Assembly (NCBI RefSeq): GCF_024347495.1
Contig: NZ_AP025490.1
Span: forward strand, 2,046,001-2,110,000
Source: Vibrio gallaecicus
Lineage (GTDB): Bacteria > Pseudomonadota > Gammaproteobacteria > Enterobacterales > Vibrionaceae
DNA length: 64,000 nucleotides
Direction of reading: 5' to 3'
Every line of letters starts with the position of its first letter. The first letter of the stretch is position 1. This document shows positions 37,347 to 45,542 of this stretch, one piece after another. The position numbers and the translations under genes were made by a program. Under the pieces are notes generated by a model. It ran no database searches. It was given only the letters and a program-made list of their open reading frames with translations, and had not been told where the DNA came from.

Positions 37347-37771
37347 TTTATGTCGCGTATATACACTCTAAAAGAGTCTCATCCTTCTCTTTAGAGCTTT
37401 ATCCGTAAATCATGACTACACCGTTTCGATTTGTATTGAATTTTAGCCTAATGAACGGGATAAACAAGGGCTTATTGTCTCACTTTTCGTGACACTGTTT
37501 CGCGCATCACTTTCTGTCATGTAGTAAAGCTCGTTTTATATTTATATCGTACGCACCGAACATTACACCTTTTCCCACCATACAGCTTTCCAGATAAATC
37601 CATTCATCTTCAAGCATCATAAGCTCTAGCCCTTACTATACTTAGCATGGTGAACTTTTCGTTCACTTTATCTGCACGTCATTCCTCTAAAAATCGACAC
37701 ATATCTTTTCTCAAAAGCCGGCCGGTTATTTGTTATTAATCTGTATATCCAAGGAATAAATAACTATAACT

Positions 37772-37812
37772 ATCGGATTCACGATAATTACAAAACGAAA
37801 TATCACGTAGAT
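37772..37812 (+). promoter_or_regulatory. ATCG-N6-CGAT box 3 with GTAGAT promoter element
   Basis: ATCGGATTCACGAT at 37772-37785 is followed after exactly 21 nt by GTAGAT (37807-37812), the same spacing as at 38996 and 41149. TAGATT is a plausible -10, which would centre the box near -41.5. Confidence 0.65.
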
Positions 37813-37919
37813 TCATATTATTCGCTTCCTCTATATTCCTCCCAACGAATAAACGCTTCATGGCTAATGGCTATGAAGATGAAATAAATTTCCTAAAAAT
37901 TATGGCTAAGGATATAGAT

Positions 37920-38825
37920 ATGCTTAAAAAGAATCTCCTTTCTGTTGCAATCACCGCAGCAGCACTACTTTCGACAACAGCAAGTGCACAAGAAAAATTA
38001 TCAGTGCAAGAAGCTGCAAAAAAATCAGCTAACCCTGTATCTGATGTTTGGATGTTGATCACCCAAAATGATTACACAGTCCTAGAAAAAGACGATGGTC
38101 ACCATGAAATGCAAAACCGTTTCAGCTTTCAACCAGTAATGCCAGTCCCTATTATGGATGGCGAATGGAACCTAGTTAACCGTCTGGTAGCGAACCATTA
38201 TAGCGCTCCAGGAGATCGTGAAGACGGTGACTTCTTTGAAGGTCGTACAAATGGCATGGGCGACACCGTTTTTCTATCAATGGCCGCACCTAACCGTGAC
38301 GACGGTTGGATTTGGGGTGTTGGTCCAACAATGATTATGCCCACCGGTACTGACGGTTTAACACAAGATAAATGGCAAGTAGGTCCTGCTGCAATGGTGG
38401 CTCGTCTTGGTAAAGAAACAGGTAACCCAACAAGCATTGAAAGCTGGAACGTAGGTTTCTTAGCCCAGCAATGGTGGGATGTTGGCGGAAGTGATAGCGT
38501 CACCGACTCAACAAGCCAAGCTGATATCCAGTATTTTTTAAACTATCGTTTAAGCAACACAGCCCTAATAGGTATGACACCGAATATACAAGTTGATTGG
38601 ACAAAAGATGGCTCAGACCAATTCACGGTACCAGTAGGCTTGGGCTATATCGATATGTTTAAAATTGGACCTATGCCCGTACGCTGGGGGGTTGAACTTC
38701 AGTATTATGTAATGAAGCCTGATGCCAATGTTGGTGCTACTAACCCATCAGAATATGTTCCGTATGCTCCAGATTGGAACCTGAAATTCTTCATTGCTCC
38801 GGTTACACTGAATCCATTCAAATAA
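37920..38825 (+). CDS. Outer-membrane protein of the 'MetA-pathway/neuromedin U' annotation group
   Basis: A 301-residue exported protein from the ATG at 37920, which has an AAGGA ribosome-binding site and gives the signal peptide MLKKNLLSVAITAAALLSTTASA. The mature part is a small beta-barrel with the pattern QNRFSFQPVMPVPIMDGEWNLVNRLV, GMGDTVFLSMAAP, GVGPTMIMPTGTD and YFLNYRLSNTALIGMTPNIQVDW. Such proteins are often annotated as transporters or 'neuromedin U', and no function is proven. Its promoter shares the box and spacing with the alkylsulfatase and HlyD genes, suggesting a common job with hydrophobic or amphipathic compounds. Confidence 0.75.
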   Translation: MLKKNLLSVAITAAALLSTTASAQEKLSVQEAAKKSANPVSDVWMLITQNDYTVLEKDDGHHEMQNRFSFQPVMPVPIMDGEWNLVNRLVANHYSAPGDREDGDFFEGRTNGMGDTVFLSMAAPNRDDGWIWGVGPTMIMPTGTDGLTQDKWQVGPAAMVARLGKETGNPTSIESWNVGFLAQQWWDVGGSDSVTDSTSQADIQYFLNYRLSNTALIGMTPNIQVDWTKDGSDQFTVPVGLGYIDMFKIGPMPVRWGVELQYYVMKPDANVGATNPSEYVPYAPDWNLKFFIAPVTLNPFK

Positions 38826-38843
38826 ACTGTCCAAATCCCCCCT

Positions 38844-38886
38844 GACTGGTCTAATTTCTCAAATATTTTAGACCGGTCTTCCTAAT
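38844..38886 (+). terminator. Terminator after the second outer-membrane gene
   Basis: GACTGGTCTAA and TTAGACCGGTC arms (one G-T pair) around a 12-nt loop, followed by a T-rich stretch. Confidence 0.7.
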
Positions 38887-38963
38887 TCTTTTTTACCCAC
38901 TTCTATGATCCAGACCAAGTTAATGAACAAAGTTTTCAAGATGTATATGAGCCTTTTCAAATA

Positions 38964-39036
38964 ATCGGAGTACCGATTTAGTATTAAATAAACACATCGT
39001 AAATTCGATATATCAAAATCGTATTACACGGTAGAT
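38964..39036 (+). promoter_or_regulatory. ATCG-N6-CGAT boxes 4 and 5 with GTAGAT promoter element
   Basis: ATCGGAGTACCGAT at 38964-38977 (a nearly full palindrome) and ATCGTAAATTCGAT at 38996-39009, with starts 32 bp apart. After the second box, 21 nt lead to GTAGAT at 39031-39036. The roughly 45 bp after the box closely resemble those at the alkylsulfatase promoter. Confidence 0.7.
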
Positions 39037-39410
39037 ACCACTCAGTTCTCTTCCTATTATCCTGCTAGTAAATCAATGTTCACTCGAACTAACAGAATGA
39101 CGAATGTTTTTATCGTGCTCAGTGTAAAGCATCATGGAAGAGCCCCTTATTTAAGGTGAGTTACACCGGATAATGACCAATACTCGTATTTTTTTGGAAC
39201 GAGACAATGAAGTTGATTCACTAAGGGGCCAATTTGTGCCTAATACAGAGAATCCGTTGTCTGGATATAGCGCCATTATTTTTAGAGTTCATCGACACCT
39301 TTTGTCTATGCGTAGTATGACTAAAACGCGGTAGGCATTAACTTCTCAGGTGATGCTAAAAAGTATTCTAGGCTACAAGTTCTCTCTTCTTATTTTACGT
39401 AGGTAGAGAT

Positions 39411-39977
39411 ATGAAATTTCTTAAAATTGTTTTCCAAAAGATTTGGGCTGTCGCCTTAGTCTTTATTAAGTTCATCCTTTTTATGGTGCTGATGTTTGCT
39501 GGCGCTTGGGTGCTGGCACCAATGGGTAAAATACATTCAAAAGACATCGACCTTAGCCAATTCAATAACCACCCAAATGAAATGATGATGACGTTTTTTC
39601 AAACGGAGTATTTCTCGGGTTATCTGTTTTCTGTAACCATGGCTGTGGTACTTGCTGTTATATACGGCATGTGGCAAGTCCATGAACTCGGTGTGCATAA
39701 AGCGAAAGAGCATAAAAGTGCACATGTTCAAATTGTATTCGCCCTTTCTCTTTGCGGTCTATTCATCAGCAAAACCTTTTGGGTTATCGCTTTGGTTATT
39801 GCCCTAGCAAATTGGAAACATGTTGGCCAATCCATCAGTGACGTTATTCGCCGTGGTGTTCAACCTAAAGACCCCGCTGCCAGCGATAAAGCCCCAAATA
39901 ATCAAGATTCAAACGACCAAAATCTTATCAACCAAGCGAATCCTAAACAGACAGCAACCGGAAACGAGGCAGCATAA
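39411..39977 (+). CDS. Inner-membrane protein, DUF3302/YibI-like
   Basis: A 188-residue protein with hydrophobic segments at about residues 10-35, 66-85 and 103-130 and a polar Gln/Asn-rich tail. The segment IYGMWQVHELGVHKAKEH, followed by SAHVQIVFALSLCGLFISKTFW, resembles the YibI/DUF3302 family, which in E. coli is encoded next to the HlyD-like YibH. Its stop overlaps the start of the HlyD-like gene by one base (TAATG), so the two are made together. Family assignment is by pattern and context, so moderate. Confidence 0.65.
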   Translation: MKFLKIVFQKIWAVALVFIKFILFMVLMFAGAWVLAPMGKIHSKDIDLSQFNNHPNEMMMTFFQTEYFSGYLFSVTMAVVLAVIYGMWQVHELGVHKAKEHKSAHVQIVFALSLCGLFISKTFWVIALVIALANWKHVGQSISDVIRRGVQPKDPAASDKAPNNQDSNDQNLINQANPKQTATGNEAA

Positions 39978-40966
39978 TGAAAGAAATGATGATCCCATAT
40001 ATCCTGATTGTATGGTCCCTGTTTGCAACTGGCGCATTAAAAAAGAGCTTTAAAAACTACACATGGGCAGCCATTGGAGGCGCGGTTATTTTAGGTCTTT
40101 TAGCTATCGTATCTCGCCTTTGGGCACCTGTTGATATGACTAACTCGACAACGGTAAAAGCACCACACGCTGTAATGTCTCCGGTTTTCGGTCAACAGAT
40201 CGACCAAGTGTTCGTTGATCACAACCAAATCGTTAAGAAAGGCGATGTGATCTATACATTAGTCGACATTAATTCGGCGGCAGATAAAGCAAAAATTGAA
40301 TCTTCGATTGTACAAAAAGAAGAAGAGATTAAGCAGATGACTCGCGATTTGGATCGCGCTGAAACATCGCCTCAAATTTTCAATACTCGTGACGTAGAAA
40401 AATTAAATTCAGATCTTCGTGTTATGAATGCTGCATTAGCGTCACTCAGAGCCGATTTACAGAAGGTTAACTGGGCACAAGAAAAGAAAACAATTACCGC
40501 CGAGTTTGATGGTCAAGTGTCAATAGTGAACATTGCTGAAGGTTCGGTTATGGGTAACATGCACCTATACAACACCAGTAAGAAATTCCTTGAAATGCGT
40601 ATTTCAGACCAAACTTACGGTTACGTAAAAGTGGGCGATTTTGCCGAGTTCTTTGTTGACGCTTACCCAGGTCACGTGTTCCGCGCCAAAGTTCACAGCT
40701 TTACAGCTGGTACTGGTGAATCGAGTATTTCACCTCTTCAAGGGCCACAAAGTGTCGGTCAACACGTTGTTCGAAACGGTAATGGCTTAGGGCGAACTAT
40801 CGTACTAGAAATATTTGAACCTGAAGGCTACACCATTCCAATAGGTGCAGCAGGTGCAGCTTGGATTTCCGCAGAGAAACCGCATCCATTTTGGGGCTTC
40901 ATTGATGTGATTGGCGCAGCAACAGTCCGCCTTCAATCCTACAAATCTTATCTGGGTGCTTGGTAA
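39977..40966 (+). CDS. HlyD/YibH-like membrane-fusion protein
   Basis: A 329-residue periplasmic adaptor anchored by one or two N-terminal membrane segments. The lipoyl/biotinyl-like half-motifs are visible: HAVMSPVFGQQIDQVFVDHNQIVKKGDVIYTL, then a coiled-coil hairpin, then ITAEFDGQVSIVNIAEGSVMG. No outer-membrane factor or ATPase is encoded next to it, so it may work with its DUF3302-like partner alone, as YibH is thought to do with YibI. It probably exports a small amphipathic compound; that is inference from context. Confidence 0.82.
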   Translation: MKEMMIPYILIVWSLFATGALKKSFKNYTWAAIGGAVILGLLAIVSRLWAPVDMTNSTTVKAPHAVMSPVFGQQIDQVFVDHNQIVKKGDVIYTLVDINSAADKAKIESSIVQKEEEIKQMTRDLDRAETSPQIFNTRDVEKLNSDLRVMNAALASLRADLQKVNWAQEKKTITAEFDGQVSIVNIAEGSVMGNMHLYNTSKKFLEMRISDQTYGYVKVGDFAEFFVDAYPGHVFRAKVHSFTAGTGESSISPLQGPQSVGQHVVRNGNGLGRTIVLEIFEPEGYTIPIGAAGAAWISAEKPHPFWGFIDVIGAATVRLQSYKSYLGAW

Positions 40967-40979
40967 TATGATCGTTCGC

Positions 40980-41015
40980 ATAGCTTCATAGCTTCATAGC
41001 TTCATAGCTTCATAG
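40980..41015. repeat. 8-bp tandem repeat, unit ATAGCTTC, four and a half copies
   Basis: Four copies plus ATAG of the same unit as at 13261. It begins shortly after the HlyD stop codon and lies before the terminator. Confidence 0.95.
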
Positions 41016-41042
41016 AAAGACTCTATGCTCCATTACTGAATC

Positions 41043-41073
41043 AAAAACACCTCATTCTTGAGGTGTTTTTTTG
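41043..41073 (+). terminator. Terminator after the HlyD-like gene
   Basis: AAAAACACCTCA, loop TTCT, TGAGGTGTTTTTTT. Confidence 0.9.
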
Positions 41074-41117
41074 TATTCATCAATGCCAAAAATCATTGTT
41101 TGACCTTGATCAATAAA

Positions 41118-41189
41118 ATCGAATAAGCGATTGAATGAAAATCAAATCATCGTAATAACGATATGTCGAAATCGATTTACCTCGTAGAT
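41118..41189 (+). promoter_or_regulatory. ATCG-N6-CGAT boxes 6 and 7 with GTAGAT promoter element
   Basis: ATCGAATAAGCGAT at 41118-41131 and ATCGTAATAACGAT at 41149-41162, with starts 31 bp apart. 21 nt after the second box comes GTAGAT (41184-41189). A start of transcription near 41197 would put the boxes near -72.5 and -41.5. Confidence 0.72.
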
Positions 41190-41258
41190 ACCATTCACTT
41201 ACCTCTTTATGATTACCCCATCAAATCCTATTCCTGTTTTAAAAATAAAGGTCACATT

Positions 41259-43235
41259 ATGACTAATACGTTTAAGAAAATGGCTTTACCCGTTGCGATT
41301 GCAAGTGTTCTTTTCACTTCTGGCTTTGCCTCTGCAACTCCAGTTATTGAAGCAACATCGAAAGTAGGTCAAGAACTTCAAACTGCAAATGCAGCTCAAT
41401 ACCAAAACATCGATCTTGATTCACGTTACAAGAGTGAAGTTCTATTTGAACATAAATCTAACTTATTCTGGGGTAAAGGCGAACGTATTCAGGTTGTTTC
41501 TAAAACAGGTGATTCTCTAGCTTACACCGCTGAGTCTGACCATGTTCACCCTATTTTAACCAAGCACGGTCGTAAAATGGATCAAGCTATCATCAAAGTA
41601 GATGACAATGTTTACCTTGGTTACGGTTTCGGTCTTGATACACCAGTAATGATTGAAGGTGACGATGGCATTATCATCGTTGATCCAGGTGAATCAGTAG
41701 AAATGGCTCAATCGGTTAAAGCGCAATTCCGTCAAATCACAGATAAGCCAGTTAAAGCTATCATCTATTCTCACAACCATATTGACCACATCTCTGGTGT
41801 TCGTGCATGGGTGACAGACGAAGAAGTGGCATCAGGCGACGTTAAAATCATCGCTGAAGAAGGCCTAACAGCAGCCGTGGCTAACTGGTCTTCAAACTTG
41901 GGAACATTATTCGGTCACCGTACTTCTTATACTGGCGCTAAGCACGTAGAAGAAGGAGAGCACGGTACTGTAAACGATGGTCTAGGTCCTCGTTTCATGC
42001 AGGGTGCTATCTCGTTCATCGAACCAAACGTGCTTGTACCAAGCCAAGGGCACTTAGAGATTGAAATTTCTGGCGTTAAAATGCACATTGAAAACGTGCC
42101 TTCTGAAACTAAAGATGAGCTAGTTGTTTATCTTCCAGAGCAAAAAATTCTACATGCTGCAGAAGTACTTCAAGGTGAAAACTTCCCGAACCTTCACACC
42201 ATTCGTGGCACGAAATTCCGTGACCCTTCAATGTGGTTCAAAGGTATCGACGTAATGCGTAAGTTTGACACTGAGATTATGATTAACTCTCACGGTCGCC
42301 CTGTTGAAGGTAAAGAAGCGGTATCTGACGTATTAACGGCTTACCGTGATGCGATTCAATACACGCATGACCAAACAATTCGTTACATGAACAAAGGCAT
42401 GACGCCAGATGAGTTAGTTGAAGTGGTAAAACTTCCTAATCACCTTGCAGAGCACCCTTGGTTAGGTGAACACTACGGTACTGTTGCACACGCAGTGCGC
42501 CAGATTTACGTAGGTTACAACGGTTTCTTCGAAGCGGATCCATGGCAACTAGAGCCAATGGCATACGAGCAACGCGCTAAAGCATTCGTAGAGATCATGG
42601 GCGGCCGTGAGAACATCATCGAAACCGCTAAAGCAGCAATCAAAGCAGAAAACTACACATTTGCGGCAGAAATTCTTTCTTACCCTATTACGGTTAACAA
42701 GCAAGATATGGAAGCTCGCGAGATGAAAGCACAAGCTTACAAAGCATGGGCTGCAGATCAAGTGAACATCAACTGGCGTAACTGGGCACTTAACGCTGCT
42801 GCTGAACTAGAGAACAAACGTGATTTCTCTAACATGATCAGCTTTGCTTCAGTTGACGTTCTTACTGCATTACCAAGCAAGCAGATCTTCGACATGATGA
42901 CTTCAACGCTTATCGCAGAAAACTCGCTAGACGTAAACATGATGCTAACGTACAACTTCTCTGATACTAACGAAGCATTTACTATCGAAATCCGTAACGG
43001 TATTGCACAGCTACACGAAGAAGCAGTAAAAGGTGCTGATGTACAAATCGACACCACGCGTACAGTATTGAACCAAATCTTGATTGCGGGTCCAAACGCT
43101 CAACAAGTGATTGGTAAAAACTTACAGTCTGGCGCATTCAAATTCTCGAATGGCGACATCAAAGGCTTCGGTCAATTCATGAGCTACTTCGATAAGCCAA
43201 TGACTCCTGAAGAAATCATGCTTATCGTTCGCTAA
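41259..43235 (+). CDS. Exported alkylsulfatase with metallo-beta-lactamase fold (SdsA1/YjcS-like)
   Basis: A 658-residue enzyme from the ATG at 41259, which has a ribosome-binding site and a signal peptide (MTNTFKKMALPVAIASVLFT, cleaved near ASA). An earlier in-frame ATG lies inside the promoter boxes and is rejected. The zinc-binding motif HNHIDH is at H172, H174, D176 and H177, followed by a helical dimerisation domain and a C-terminal SCP2-like domain with hydrophobic pocket. The family cleaves alkyl sulfates such as SDS to alcohol and sulfate. It carries the best-defined regulon promoter. Confidence 0.9.
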   Translation: MTNTFKKMALPVAIASVLFTSGFASATPVIEATSKVGQELQTANAAQYQNIDLDSRYKSEVLFEHKSNLFWGKGERIQVVSKTGDSLAYTAESDHVHPILTKHGRKMDQAIIKVDDNVYLGYGFGLDTPVMIEGDDGIIIVDPGESVEMAQSVKAQFRQITDKPVKAIIYSHNHIDHISGVRAWVTDEEVASGDVKIIAEEGLTAAVANWSSNLGTLFGHRTSYTGAKHVEEGEHGTVNDGLGPRFMQGAISFIEPNVLVPSQGHLEIEISGVKMHIENVPSETKDELVVYLPEQKILHAAEVLQGENFPNLHTIRGTKFRDPSMWFKGIDVMRKFDTEIMINSHGRPVEGKEAVSDVLTAYRDAIQYTHDQTIRYMNKGMTPDELVEVVKLPNHLAEHPWLGEHYGTVAHAVRQIYVGYNGFFEADPWQLEPMAYEQRAKAFVEIMGGRENIIETAKAAIKAENYTFAAEILSYPITVNKQDMEAREMKAQAYKAWAADQVNINWRNWALNAAAELENKRDFSNMISFASVDVLTALPSKQIFDMMTSTLIAENSLDVNMMLTYNFSDTNEAFTIEIRNGIAQLHEEAVKGADVQIDTTRTVLNQILIAGPNAQQVIGKNLQSGAFKFSNGDIKGFGQFMSYFDKPMTPEEIMLIVR

Positions 43236-43297
43236 TTGAATGTTCGCTAAATCAATAGCTGATAGCTTGTTTGATTTCAAGGATAGATAACGATATA

Positions 43298-43328
43298 CAA
43301 AAGGGACCCTCATGGTCCCTTTATCTTT
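43298..43328 (+). terminator. Terminator after the alkylsulfatase gene
   Basis: AAAGGGACC, loop, GGTCCCTTT and T residues. Confidence 0.85.
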
Positions 43329-43495
43329 TGGTTTGATTACTGGTAAAGTGCGCCATCCGGCAGGCTGGTAGATGATTTAGCGGCTTCTTTAAGCTGCATC
43401 AATATCAAAACACCTATGCCACTGCATCTATGTTAGTGCTGCCTATATTAGTGCAGCTAAACGTGCATTTTTACCGCTTAAAGTTAGAGGTCACC

Positions 43496-43978
43496 ATGTT
43501 AAAACGAATTGCTCTACTTCTTTCATTAAGTTCTTCGCTTGTTTTTGCGTGTGGTTTACACCAAGAAACTGGCTTTAGCTTAGTTACAGAACCAGGTTCA
43601 CTTGAAGTCTTTGGCAATATCATTAATGCCCGCCAAGACGATGAATTTAATAATCTCAATAAACCAGACCACTTCCGATTATTTGCTATAAAAGCAGCGC
43701 TTGCCAAAGAGCACTCACTAAGCACTGACTTCAACTTATTCGAAGCCATTAAAGGTCATTACAGTGAAATTAATGTAGCAAATGAGGTGAGCGTTTCGGG
43801 GCGAGAAACCCTCCCAACAAAAGAAGATCTATTACTAATTACTGAACTCGATGTATTTGATGCGATCGCAACTGGCACCATTTCTTGGGATCAAGCCAGC
43901 CTTCAGGGATTAGTAGTCATCAATGGACCTGATGATAAACGTGAACAGTTAAACGCTTGGTTCAGCGACATCTTTTGA
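43496..43978 (+). CDS. Exported hypothetical protein
   Basis: A 160-residue protein from the ATG at 43496, supported by an AGAGG ribosome-binding site. The N-terminus MLKRIALLLSLSSSLVFACG is a signal peptide; VFAC could be a weak lipobox, so it may be a lipoprotein. The rest is acidic and soluble with no known motif (EVFGNIINARQDDEF, AIKAALAKEHSLSTDFNLFEAI). It converges with the ferric-reductase-like gene. Function unknown. Confidence 0.6.
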   Translation: MLKRIALLLSLSSSLVFACGLHQETGFSLVTEPGSLEVFGNIINARQDDEFNNLNKPDHFRLFAIKAALAKEHSLSTDFNLFEAIKGHYSEINVANEVSVSGRETLPTKEDLLLITELDVFDAIATGTISWDQASLQGLVVINGPDDKREQLNAWFSDIF

Positions 43979-44023
43979 TGCCGCTGCCTTTAAGTGGGAT
44001 TCGAATAAATGAGTTACTGAAAA

Positions 44024-45304
44024 CTATCGCATGCTAAAGTTTTCATTGTGCCACTGATTGGTTTTCATACCCTTCTCAACTAGCTGAGATTTCAATGACA
44101 TCAGCATTGGTGTTGGTCCGCATGCAAACCATTGATACTGTTTAATATCCAACTCTAGCTTGCTACACATGGCCTCTGCAGTTAGTCGCTCACTTCCAGA
44201 ATGTTGCTTATGCAGTACAATTCGCTTAGAGCCAATCAAGTGTCCCACTTTTTCTAACATTAACGAATAGAGTGACCCTCTTCCTACATAAAACAAATGC
44301 ACGGGTTGATCGCTTTCTTTCCAACTTCGAATCCACGCTAGGAATGGAGTAATACCTATACCACCAGCAATCCAAACTTGAGGTTTATTGGCTTTCTTTT
44401 TCGCATGTAAGCGTCCATAGCCGCCATCAACCGTGACAGGTAAACCAACTTTAAGCCTACTTTGTAATTCTTTGGTGTGGCGACCAAGCCCTCTAATAAC
44501 GAAGCTCAGTTGTTGACCAGTGCCTTTATTTTTAGCACTTGCTGCATTGGAAGCTGCAATAACTTCAGGTGCTGATGTAATGGTGAATGGGTGAAAATGT
44601 TCTACACGGTCAAAGCCAAAATCAAGATAAGCAAACTGACCTGCATGATATTGAATGCTTTCATCTTCCGCTTTCATGACCACTTCAACTGCATCATCAA
44701 TTGGGTTCACTTCCGTCACCTGATAAGCTCGATACTGCTTAGGCTTCATGAATGTTTTGTAGATCCAACTAAGCGAGCCAATGAGGGAAACCGCAACCAA
44801 AGCTGCCCCGGTTACACTGAATAATTCAAACGGTACATCAGAAAAAAACGTGTGGTAGACAGAAATTAGGAAAATAGGCCCCATAAGCTTGTGAGTATAA
44901 AACCAGATACGATATGGGATTTGTTTAACCATACTCACTCCACCTAGAAGCAACAAACCATACATAGCCCATTGCCCAACTTCTTCCCCCATTTCAGCAA
45001 ACTGAGGATCAAGTGCATTACCAGCAGGTCCTGGTACTAGCATCCAGTGAAAACTTGCACCAATTAAACCGAAAATACCCAGCCATTTGTGCCAAATGTA
45101 CGCTTTATCCATGCCTCCGACCAAAGGCTCAATCCACTTAGGGCGGCAGCTGATCACCATAGCTAAAGCCATGCTAATCATTGAGATAGTGGCAAAGAAT
45201 GCAGGAATTTTTCGTGCCAGTTCCAAATCAACAGGAAGCAAAAACCAAACGCCTACCAACAGTAAGAAGCTAATGATAATTAAGGTGAAATTTTTGAATG
45301 TCAT
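44024..45304 (-). CDS. Ferric-reductase-like transmembrane oxidoreductase
   Basis: A 426-residue inner-membrane protein. The first half has about six membrane helices with candidate haem-ligand histidines (YIWHKWLG, ASFHWML, YTHKLMG, SVYHTFF). The second half is a ferredoxin-NADP+-reductase module: FAD-binding HFHPFTITSAPE and NAD(P)-binding WIAGGIGITPFLAW. This is the architecture of FRE/NOX-like reductases, which pass electrons across the membrane to iron, copper or oxygen. The acceptor is not known. Confidence 0.88.
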   Translation of the reverse strand: MTFKNFTLIIISFLLLVGVWFLLPVDLELARKIPAFFATISMISMALAMVISCRPKWIEPLVGGMDKAYIWHKWLGIFGLIGASFHWMLVPGPAGNALDPQFAEMGEEVGQWAMYGLLLLGGVSMVKQIPYRIWFYTHKLMGPIFLISVYHTFFSDVPFELFSVTGAALVAVSLIGSLSWIYKTFMKPKQYRAYQVTEVNPIDDAVEVVMKAEDESIQYHAGQFAYLDFGFDRVEHFHPFTITSAPEVIAASNAASAKNKGTGQQLSFVIRGLGRHTKELQSRLKVGLPVTVDGGYGRLHAKKKANKPQVWIAGGIGITPFLAWIRSWKESDQPVHLFYVGRGSLYSLMLEKVGHLIGSKRIVLHKQHSGSERLTAEAMCSKLELDIKQYQWFACGPTPMLMSLKSQLVEKGMKTNQWHNENFSMR

Positions 45305-45414
45305 AATAAACCGGAACAGGTAATAAGATACTTTTAGAATGCCATGCTGAATGTGAATAAAACATGAACCTATTGTTCAGCTTATTGATGGGTATAAAGA
45401 AACGAATCAATACA

Positions 45415-45454
45415 AAAAGGCCAGTCACCTATGCTTGAAAGGTTGACTGGCACA
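45415..45454 (-). terminator. Terminator after the nitroreductase gene
   Basis: GCCAGTCAACCT and AGGTGACTGGC arms around an 8-nt loop, then TTTTTG on the minus strand. Confidence 0.7.
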
Positions 45455-45542
45455 TAAATATAGAATCATTAGTTTTACAAAAAATAAGAATAAATGATTA
45501 AAAGAACAAGGTGGACCCTAGCCTCATACACATCGATTCGAA

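Larger units (their letters stand above)
37275..37919. other. 645-bp gap before the second outer-membrane gene
   Basis: It holds the FadL terminator at its left, a regulon box at 37772-37785 and a likely -10 region beginning GTAGAT at 37807. I see nothing recognisable in 37347-37770. A short in-frame extension from 37860 is unlikely to be coding. Confidence 0.5.
38826..39410. other. 585-bp gap with two regulon boxes and a long leader
   Basis: After a terminator come two boxes (38964-38977, 38996-39009) and GTAGAT at 39031. The predicted transcription start is near 39044, leaving about 365 nt of leader before the DUF3302-like gene. The leader contains an open frame of 53 codons at 39173-39334 with no clear ribosome-binding site and GCCCCTTA/AAGGGGC arms that could pair. 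I do not call a gene there. Confidence 0.5.

Noticed and set aside
39173-39334. 53-codon frame in the leader of the DUF3302-like gene
   Set aside because: No clear ribosome-binding site or protein-like composition; mentioned only as part of the leader.
41163-41258. In-frame extension of the alkylsulfatase to an ATG at 41163
   Set aside because: It would lie over the predicted -10 and hide the signal peptide; the ATG at 41259 has a ribosome-binding site and a normal signal sequence.
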